This document shows positions 47,702-64,000 of a stretch of DNA of 64,000 bases, piece by piece (within the stretch, counting starts at the first letter, position 1; every line of letters begins with the position of its first letter). The DNA lies in the NCBI GenBank assembly GCA_034508935.3, contig CM067444.1, positions 80,088,889 through 80,152,888 on the forward strand. The letters run 5' to 3'. The translations under genes and the position numbers were made by a program. Source of the stretch: Berghia stephanieae (Eukaryota; Mollusca; Gastropoda; Nudibranchia; Aeolidiidae). The notes under the pieces are model-generated. The model was not told the DNA's origin, ran no database searches, and worked only from the letters and a program-made list of their open reading frames with translations.

Positions 47702-47949
47702 AGTTTGATTCTATATTTTTTATTATTAAGTTGGTTCTTTCCTACAATATAAATTTGAATAAAAGAAACAAAACACACCAACCAAAAAAAAAAAACAAAA
47801 AAAAAAACAAAAAACAAAAAAAAAAAAACAACCCCAAAATCTGAAAGGCTTCAATAATCATCTGCTGACAAGTTTTCCCAATATAAAAGGTAAAATTTTA
47901 ATTTTCATAAAATTTTGAAGATAAACTTATAACAGGGAGGATTTGAATT

Positions 47950-48155
47950 CACTCCTATTGTCATCATATCTACTAATTTCAGCAGGAAAGCACAAGATTG
48001 CTCTTGGATTTTTTTTGTCGAACTTTTGTCTTATTTTTTTCTTAGATACTTGCTTACTTGATCTTATGCATTTGACTGTTCTTTTATCTTTTTCTGGAAT
48101 GACGTAGAAGTGTCATAAGCACCTTAAAATCTCTAAAAACAAACAAATAAACAAT
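47950..48155 (+). mobile_element. Family C repeat copy, diverged
   Basis: CTTTTATCTTTTTCTGGAAT, GACGTAGAAGTGTCATAAGC, ACCTTAAAATCTCTAAAAAC: the family C tail, about 400 bp after the PIH1D1 stop codon. Confidence 0.55.
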
Positions 48156-48629
48156 GTCTCATAATTTTCTATTTATTTCCTCATGATGTTACTGGAGAGT
48201 ATTTCAAGGCGTGACTGTTGTATTGAACCACTCATCTGCTGAGTGCAAAGTGTTTTCTACAGTCACAGTAAATAGTCAGGGTTTCTCTCTTAAGAAGCCT
48301 ATCAAATGTGTAAGACCTGGAAGACCAAACATCTGTCAATGTCACACATCGTGTTTAAGCATTTAAAACCCTTTATTTACAGAGTTACAATCATGCAAAA
48401 ACTTGATGCTCATTTGAAGTTTAGTTAGGAAGAAGTAAGTCATTTTTCAAATATGATCAATCGTATCAAAAAGTAGTATGCTGGAGTGAACCTGATGCTT
48501 AAAATAACATTTTGAATTTATTTTAAAGAAATTGAGTTAAAATAAACATCTTCATTGTTTCTTAAACTTCGAAATACAAAATTTTCCTAATTCTAATCAT
48601 TTTGACTTTTAATTTTCTTCTTCAAGTTC

Positions 48630-48760
48630 ATTCCACATAATACTAGATCGACGCAGAAGGTCACAAATCTGACCTATCGTCTCAAAACGGTATTCTGTCG
48701 GGATGAACCAGGTACCAAAATGTGATTTTAAATAAAAAATTATGAGAAATTTGAGATTCT
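48630..48760 (+). repeat. Interspersed repeat family G
   Basis: CTGACCTATCGTCTCAAAAC, GGTATTCTGTCGGGATGAAC and CAGGTACCAAAATGTGATTT. A partial related piece (GAGTGAACCTGATGCTTAAA) lies at about 48485. Confidence 0.6.
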
Positions 48761-49021
48761 ATTGTTTGTCACTCTAAAAAACCACATAGATTGTCGTCAA
48801 CAAAACGCATAAACTTAACTGAAGATTATTTTCCTTTATAAATTCGATTTTGAGCATCTAAATTACTCCAACATAATACTGTTTTGCTGTAGTATGTCAT
48901 AAATTAATTTACAATAAAATACAGTAAGATATTGTGCCAGCACGAGAGGGACATTGGTAAATTACATGGTATAGAATAGTAAATGTATTTTTCTTAAAAT
49001 TCTCATATCACTTCTCTCTTG

Positions 49022-49075
49022 CAAAGTGCCATTGAACAAGTTAGGTCGATATTGGCGTTATATAAAATTTATTTT
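49022..49075 (+). mobile_element. LINE or SINE 3' tail remnant
   Basis: AAAGTGCCATTGAACAAG and GCGTTATATAAAATT, followed by T/A-rich sequence, fit the common tail seen in family A SINEs and CR1/L2-like LINEs. Confidence 0.4.
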
Positions 49076-49434
49076 TTATTCATAAATAGATTTATTGTGG
49101 ATTCAAGGAAGTCTCAATTATTTCCACATTCATCTCTTAGGCAGAGCAAATGTTGACTGGAAATGACCCACCATTACTGTCGTCTCCTTATTGTCTTCTT
49201 GCTGCACAATTTTGCTGACAGTCCATTCCACACCTTGATGTAATCCATATATTATGATCTAGTTGGCTAGCTATATCTCTTTTCCCATCCACCTTTTCTT
49301 GCATATATTTTACTTTTAATAAGGTCTAAACTGTTGTTCCAATCCATAGTGACGTATCTGACGAATCCCTGATTTTCAAAGTTTTGTTTTGATTATACTG
49401 TTTATACTAAAACTAACATCCATCGTATGTCAAG

Positions 49435-49492
49435 GGGTCCTTATCGCTTAGTTGGTGATCCTAGGTGAAGTCTAGATTTTTTTTTCGTACAT
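49435..49492 (+). mobile_element. Family B SINE head remnant
   Basis: TCCTTATCGCTTAGTTGGTG and then AAGTCTAGATTTTTTTTT resemble the family B head and the start of its T run. Confidence 0.4.
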
Positions 49493-49751
49493 GCCGCGTC
49501 GAAGTGCGTAATTTTAAATATTTTACACATATGTAGAACGCACTGTGTTATCAGAGAGCATTTTTGTTTTTTTTGGGGGGTTTTTTTTTTGAGCTCTTTT
49601 AACATGAGAGCGGAATATGTGATGTTACATCAGTTAATAATTATTAAGTACTCGTCTTATTATTGTCAATGATAATAATTCTCCCCCCCCCCCCCCTTCC
49701 CCCCCCCCCCCCCCCCCAAATAAAAACAAAGAAAAAAAACCTTGAGTCATT

Positions 49752-49852
49752 ATAATAGGGTAACCCACTAAGATGTGCTTAAAGTGCCTTTTAAGGGGTT
49801 CCAAGCTAGTAAATCGTCTAGCAGCACTTAACATGTATGATGTGACATATTG
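49752..49852 (-). mobile_element. Family A SINE tail fragment
   Basis: On the plus strand, AAAGTGCCTTTTAAGGGGTT and GCAGCACTTAACATGTATGA correspond to the reversed family A tail and body. Confidence 0.6.
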
Positions 49853-49864
49853 CTGCCATTGCCA

Positions 49865-49962
49865 TTTTTCTTTTCCACTACTGGGTGGGGATTCCTACCT
49901 CCCATAGTGGGCAGGGAGGTACTTTCTGTGTCTTCCATCCCCTCTGATCTGTTTTCCAGTCT
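49865..49962 (-). repeat. Interspersed repeat family F
   Basis: Plus-strand text CTACTGGGTGGGGATTCCTA, CCTCCCATAGTGGGCAGGGA and GGTACTTTCTGTGTCTTCCA is the reverse complement of 16148-16230. It adjoins a family A tail. Confidence 0.6.
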
Positions 49963-50039
49963 GTACTCTACCGCCAATCCACGGCCACACATCATAATAA
50001 TCACAATTATTATTGATAAAAATAAATAAATTATAAAAT

Positions 50040-50834
50040 ATAGTAAGGGACACATTCCTGTTAAATTCTCATCATGTAAGATAGTTCAAACTGTCAGTTG
50101 ATGTTTGATACAAATGCAATAACTAACCATTATCATGGAGTTACTGCTTCTCCTTCCCTTTGTCGGCAAATAAAAGCTATTATGATGTGTCGCTCAAGGA
50201 CGATCCGGTGGCGAAAGACAAACTCGATTGGCTCTCTAAGACCGTGTAGTTTTAACTCTTAATTGAAGGTCTTCGGCTATCACCAATCCGTGGCTAGCAC
50301 CCATCCGTGCCTCGCACCCAGTCCGTGCCCAATCCCTGTTGTCAGTCATCGCCGACACCAGAACCTTTCTGTCAGCCCATAACTACAACACACTGTTGTG
50401 AGGTCCAGAAAACCCTGGGAGCAGGAGCCAATCCTGGAACTAGCTGATACATTTACCCCAATCAAGCAAGCCGGCTGGATAAAGATAAGCCAAACGGGCT
50501 TATATACCATTTTCAAATGTATTTTCCACGGACACAAATGATTACAAACTAAATAAATCAATCAATCATAAATAAATCATTAAATAAATCAATAGATAAA
50601 TAAATAATAAATTAGATCCACTGAATTAGAGCTATTCTTCCTCATATTAAATAAATACTTATTCTTTCTATCTTTTCCTGTAACAATCTAATTAAACTTT
50701 ATGTATAGAATTGTTATTATTGTATTGGGCGTTACTATTGTCTTGACTCACTTGTTATTAATACAATTAAGTTATAAGGGACCCTAAGGCAATTCTTAAT
50801 CACCCCTAGATTAAACCTGAGCCGTTTGTGGTGT
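50040..50834. other. No recognised feature
   Basis: AT-rich DNA. A short direct repetition of CCGTGCCTCGCACCC-like phrases sits near 50290-50330. Confidence 0.4.
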
Positions 50835-50938
50835 AGGTTGAGTGGCGCAGCTGGTAAAGAGAGCCATAGCGCGCATACTAGTTCGAATCCAGACCATTGA
50901 GCTATCGGTTGGACTCGAACCCACAAATAATAACACAC
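50835..50938 (+). mobile_element. tRNA-like SINE head
   Basis: GAGTGGCGCAGCTGGTAAAG (A-box-like) and CTAGTTCGAATCCAG (B-box-like) lie at tRNA-like spacing, with a second TTCGAGTCC block on the opposite strand. A C run ends it. Not a foldable tRNA as far as I can see. Confidence 0.45.
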
Positions 50939-50962
50939 AACCCCCCCCCCCCCCCCCCCACA

Positions 50963-52955
<1,993 letters not shown>

Positions 52956-53036
52956 TCCTCCTGCTCCTTCTCTTTCTACCACTGGTGTTTCAACAGCAAC
53001 AATAATAACAACAACAACAATAACTACTGTTACTCA

Positions 53037-53281
<245 letters not shown>

Positions 53282-53466
53282 CAATAATGATGAGAGGGGG
53301 GGGGGGGGGGTGACAATGACGACAACAAAAACAAAACAACAACAACAACAACAATAATAATGACACATTTTGTTGGTTTTTTTTAAAATACACCAACTAT
53401 TATTACCTTCAAATAAGGTGAAACACACCGTAGCAAACACACATACACTTCACTTTGCCCCAAGTT

Positions 53467-59977
<6,511 letters not shown>

Positions 59978-60064
59978 TGGAGAAACATCATATCTATATT
60001 TTTTAAAATGATTTCAGTGTGAATAACATGAATATGAATGAAATGACAATAAATATGATATAAA

Positions 60065-60635
60065 TTTATAATCTGTTTTTAATTTATTTGGATTTCACAA
60101 GTTGTGTTATGGCACTCAGATACAGCATAACGGGTGAGACTGAGAACCAATCCTCACAATAGCACTAGAGGTCTTGTATATGCAAGATGTGATTTCCATT
60201 GATACAGTTTAAAGACTGTCCTGTTTTTATTCATTCTGGTGAACGCTGTAGGGTTGCTTTTTTGTTTCTTGTTTTAAAAAAAGATTTTTTTCTTTCAATC
60301 TAAGTCTAAGACTTGATTGAATTCTGACTCAATGCAAATCAACTTTGTTCCAACTCCTCAACTTCAAATTACAATGAACTTGTGCGCCCTTCCTTCTCTG
60401 TTAACCTACAGGTTATTGGATATGTAACTTTAATACATATATGTACGTCTACCACAATGTTAAACTAGCAATTTATCTAAATATCTTGCAATCGTCTTTT
60501 GTAATAACTTTTCATTCTGGGTTACACATAAAAGTTAGCACTGCCGGGTTACAAAAGTACTTTGATGTTAAAAAGATCAGCATCCTGTCATCTTACTTAT
60601 ATATTGGCAGGTGTAAGACTTATTCATTTTGCAAG
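60065..60635. other. No recognised feature
   Basis: AT-rich DNA between the tentative transcript end and the minus-strand LINE. Nothing identified. Confidence 0.5.
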
Positions 60636-61797
60636 TCATCATCGTCACAGTTTCGCACCAACACCGAACCCACTCCACAGCATCTGGGGAGCAGACTCTT
60701 GGGTCATGGTCAGTGCAGCTGAGCGCATCCTGGCATTCTCTAAGGATGTCTGCTCTGGGCACCCACATGTACACAAGCTACTCTCAACCAGCCCCCACTT
60801 TTTCATGCTTCCAGTTGTTCTCACAAGTTTTGCCTGTGCTCTGTTCAGTGTTACCAATTCATTCCTGGGGAGCTCAGTTCCGTAGGACAGTTCTTCTCTC
60901 AGATCTCCAACAGCTTCATTTGCATGATTGTTCCACTCTCTCAACGTGGAACGCCTGTATACAGCTGCATGGTCAGGGTTGATGCTTTCTTCCATCGTGA
61001 AGCTCTTTCTCGACTTCAGTCTACTTGTCATTGGGCTGTGCCTTGGGTCCATTTTCTATTCATATTTCTGGGCTTTGGAATCAGTGGCTCTTTGAATGTA
61101 TGGAGGTGCAATGCCAGCCAGCCGATGGAGGACTGGAACTGCAGTCGGTTTCAAGTTACTCTAATGATCCGGCAGGTGTTATTTTGACATGGCAGGATCT
61201 TACTCAGACTGGTGAGACCTATTCGGCTGATGAATAGCAGAGGGCTACTATGGTTGTCCTGACTGTTTTCGGATCTGCTCCCCATGGCGTGTAAGTTTTT
61301 GCCTCTTTTCTTAGGAAGTTGTTTCTTGTGGCCACCTTTGCTTTTGTTTTCTTTGTGTTCTGAGAAAAGGACATTGTGCGGTCTACGGTAACACCGAAGT
61401 ACATGGGAAATGTGTTTTTATCCAATATGTTCCCATTCCAGATGTTCAGTTTCCTGTTTTCTTTAGGCTTGGCGGTTCTTTAAATGGAAAGCACACACTT
61501 GAGTTTTTCCTGGGTTGGCAAGTGAGTTCTTTAAATGTGGCCTCAGAGAGTGGCTCCAGGACATCCGTTAGTCTCTCCTCAATGGTCTTGAAATCAGAGG
61601 CCTGGGACACAAGACACAGATCATATAGAAACCCCCTGATGTTCTCAAAATGAGGTTGGTCGTTGGTATAAACGTTGAAAAGGATATGTGCAAGTACCGA
61701 TCCTTGAGGGAGTCCGTTCTTTTGTGATCTGCTTTTCTTCCCATCCATTTCCACAAAAAAGTGACGGTTTGACATAAGGAATTTTATTATTGCAACT
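60636..61797 (-). mobile_element. Second LINE, Jockey/I-like group, RT C-terminal half
   Basis: Read on the minus strand from 61797: SNRHFFVEMDGKKSR, NGLPQGSVLAHILFNVYTND, then FLYDLCLVSQASDF where the usual FIYADDLCLV has lost two residues of the catalytic ADD. FGVTVDRTMSF, WGADPKTVRTTIVALCYSSAE and LNRAQAKLVRTTGSMKKWGL follow in order, in several frames. It is inactive. The end at about 60636 matches another copy at 25185. Clade assignment is by motif memory only. Confidence 0.85.
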
Positions 61798-63577
61798 ATT
61801 TGGTCATATTTTAGATTGGGTAATTGTAGAAAATTCAGAGTTCCAAAAAACCAACGCCACCGTCGATTATCTCCCCTTTTCGGACCACTCCCTCATTTCT
61901 TTCAATCTTGACGTTTCAAAACCATGCCAAGAAACCACCACCACATCAACCAGAAACATTAAAGGCATTAATTTGGACAATTTCAGAGGCGATTTAGAAA
62001 CAAAACTTACTAAAAATTCAATTATTTCTCCAGACCAGTGGAATAGTTGTCTCATTGAAACGCTTGACAAACATGCGCCATTCCAAACAAGGACCGTCAC
62101 CAACCGCAAGTATGCTCCGTGGTATACGTCGGACGTTAAAGAAGCTAAAACGAAGTGTCGGAGAGCAGAAAGACTGCTGAAAACATCAGGCCTTACGATT
62201 CATCGTGAAATATTCAAGAACGCATTTCGTGCCTGGAAGACAACAATAAAAAAGGCAAAGACCACGTATTTTCTTTCAAAATTTGAAACTTCTAAATCTT
62301 GTAAACAATTATTTAACATCTGCAATGATCTACTTGGACGTGAAAGTTGCACTTCATTACCATCTACAACCAATCAAAGAGACTTGCCAGACACATTTGT
62401 CAACTTTTTTAAAGACAAAATCCATAACATTCGTTCAGAACTAGATCGGCATGAACCATTTATAGATACAAATACATTCTGTGGTACCCCTTTAGACAAG
62501 TTCCAACCAGTTTCACCTAGTTTCATAAACGAGTTGATAAAAAAAGCCCCCATTAAATCCTGCGACCTTGATCCCCTACCAGCACAGCTTTTGGCCAGCT
62601 CCATCGATACATTATTACCATCCATTACATCAATCATAAATACATCCATACTGACTGGCGAAGTTCCATCGTGCTTTAAAAGTGCCCTCGTCAAACCACT
62701 TCTGAAGAAACCATCACTGGACCACAATATATTAAACAATTATCGTCCTGTATCAAATTTACCTTTTTTGTCAAAACTTTTGGAGAAGGTAGTTCTTACA
62801 CAATTAACATCTCATCTTAAGAACAACAGTTTGGAACAACCCTTTCAGTCAGCCTACAAACATCAACACAGTACTGAAACGGCGCTTCTTAAAATCTTTA
62901 ATGACTTGTTATGTAATGCTGATGCTAACAATATCAATGTATTATGCCTTTTAGATCTTTCAGCTGCCTTTGACACCATTGACCATGACATTTTGTTAAG
63001 AAGACTAGAAAATACGTTCGGCATAAAAGGAATTGCCCTTAAATGGTTTACATCATATTTACAGGATCGATGGCAGACTGTTGTGGTGAATGGTGTTCAG
63101 TCAGAACAAGTTTTACTAAATTTTGGAGTGCCACAAGGCTCTGTTCTTGGCCCTGTCCTTTTTACTGTATATATGCAGCCCCTTTCTAGTGTGATATCCA
63201 GATTCAATCTGAGTTATCATTTTTATGCAGATGATACGCAAATATATGATTCAGCACCCCTTAGTAATTTACAGTTCTTAATACAACGAATTACGAGCTG
63301 TTTTAATGAGATTAAATCTTGGATGTACCATAATAAGTTAAAATTAAATGATAGTAAAACTGAGATTTTAATGTGTGGAAGACCGAGTATCCTTAAACAG
63401 GCAAATAAATCACTAATTACTCTCGGAAATAGCACAATAGAATTTTCAAATAAAGCAAAAAACCTTGGCGTCATCATTGATAAAGATCTTTCCATGACAA
63501 GCCACGTGAATAACACCATACAATCTATGTACATAGAAATAAAAAAAAAAAAAAAAAAAAAAAAGCAAAATTCGTAA
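61790..63577 (+). CDS. LINE reverse transcriptase ORF (partial EN, full RT core)
   Basis: An open frame of about 595 codons with no internal stop; its first codon is not a real start because the element is 5'-truncated. Visible motifs by residue: EN remnant HILDW and SDHSLISF (about 6-43), NNYRPVSNLPFLSKLLEK (about 316), LDLSAAFDTIDH (388), [13 protein letters not shown] (about 446), catalytic YADD at 479 (63224-63235), and KNLGVIIDKDLSM (about 560). In its intact form this is the target-primed reverse transcription enzyme of CR1/L2-type LINEs. The frame ends artificially in a lysine run encoded by about 24 consecutive A, after which the conserved C-terminus continues in another frame. Confidence 0.9.
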   Translation: MQLFGHILDWVIVENSEFQKTNATVDYLPFSDHSLISFNLDVSKPCQETTTTSTRNIKGINLDNFRGDLETKLTKNSIISPDQWNSCLIETLDKHAPFQTRTVTNRKYAPWYTSDVKEAKTKCRRAERLLKTSGLTIHREIFKNAFRAWKTTIKKAKTTYFLSKFETSKSCKQLFNICNDLLGRESCTSLPSTTNQRDLPDTFVNFFKDKIHNIRSELDRHEPFIDTNTFCGTPLDKFQPVSPSFINELIKKAPIKSCDLDPLPAQLLASSIDTLLPSITSIINTSILTGEVPSCFKSALVKPLLKKPSLDHNILNNYRPVSNLPFLSKLLEKVVLTQLTSHLKNNSLEQPFQSAYKHQHSTETALLKIFNDLLCNADANNINVLCLLDLSAAFDTIDHDILLRRLENTFGIKGIALKWFTSYLQDRWQTVVVNGVQSEQVLLNFGVPQGSVLGPVLFTVYMQPLSSVISRFNLSYHFYADDTQIYDSAPLSNLQFLIQRITSCFNEIKSWMYHNKLKLNDSKTEILMCGRPSILKQANKSLITLGNSTIEFSNKAKNLGVIIDKDLSMTSHVNNTIQSMYIEIKKKKKKKKQNS

Positions 63578-64000
63578 TTTAATACCGAAGCATATAACAG
63601 AACTTTTAATTAATTCCTTGGTTTTATCTAAATTGGACTATTGTAACTCCCTTTGGGCGAATTTAACTAAAGACAAAATTAGCAAACTTCAGGTTGCTCA
63701 AAATAACGCAGCCAGGCTTATTGTACGCAATAACAAAAAATACCCGTCAGCAACTCTTCTTCTCCGTGAGTTACATTGGCTTCCTGTTGAAAAAAGAGTT
63801 GCCTATAAGATTTGTACTGTTGTCTACAAATCCTGAGCACGAACAGACCCTCCTATATTAAAGACCTTCTAAACATATATGTCCCCAATAGAAACTTGAG
63901 GTCAAGCAATGACCAATCAATCCTTGTCAAACCTAAGCCATTGCGTAAAATAGGTGAACAGTCTTTTCAATTTTCGGCCCCCATTTTTGGAACTCTCTCC
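61798..64000 (+). mobile_element. CR1/L2-like LINE, 5'-truncated, continues past window end
   Basis: Begins within the endonuclease C-terminus (GHILDWVI, then FSDHSLISF), continues through a linker and a full set of RT motifs, and then a C-terminal region (SKLDYCNSLWA, ELHWLPVEKRVAYKICTVVY). It starts abruptly against an oppositely oriented LINE, as expected for a 5'-truncated insertion. About 94% similarity by eye to the fragment at 27234-27712 over the shared 3' region suggests recent activity. An A run at 63541-63564 breaks the frame, and a stop follows CTVVYKS. Confidence 0.9.

Overview
This window is AT-rich, repeat-dominated animal nuclear DNA with one confident host gene. Large introns with GT..AG junctions, a PIH1D1 orthologue, several clades of non-LTR retrotransposons, tRNA-derived SINEs, a Penelope-like fragment and very abundant microsatellites suggest a marine invertebrate (a lophotrochozoan or invertebrate deuterostome). 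The species cannot be named from this sequence.

Layout. 1-12.8 kb is a mosaic of old SINEs, LINE 3' ends, a pair of TTAA-flanked MITEs and diverged interspersed repeats. 12.8-14.4 kb is a foldback element built from degenerate units of about 37 bp, with inverted outer ends. 14.4-24.7 kb is dense in SINEs and microsatellites; it holds a Penelope-like remnant (GIY-YIG domain near 21.7-22.0 kb and a hammerhead-ribozyme-like core at 20.10 kb) and a nearly identical 225-bp duplication. 24.7-35 kb is mostly unrecognised AT-rich DNA with SSRs, two LINE 3' fragments and SINE pieces.

34.996-47.7 kb is a ten-exon plus-strand gene for PIH1D1, the client-recognition subunit of the R2TP HSP90 co-chaperone. 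Its 6.7-kb first intron carries a roughly 2.84-kb TIR element and further inverted repeats. Exons 3 and 4 each depart from the conserved frame by one T in a short T run, so sequence error must be separated from real damage.

48-64 kb contains SINE and LINE remnants, including a CR1/L2-like LINE with its 3' tail at 50.96-52.85 kb. It also contains long compound microsatellites, three separate diverged tandem duplications with units of about 115-135 bp, a very tentative small spliced transcript, and a head-to-head LINE pair meeting near 61.797 kb. The plus-strand member of that pair keeps a long ORF with EN-terminal and RT motifs and runs off the window.

The mobile elements look functionally linked: the commonest tRNA-SINE (family A here) ends in a 3' tail resembling that of the CR1/L2-like LINEs, which suggests those LINEs mobilised it. 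No operon, CRISPR, rRNA, intact tRNA gene or retrovirus-like element was seen. SINE and repeat family letters (A-H) are local labels only.
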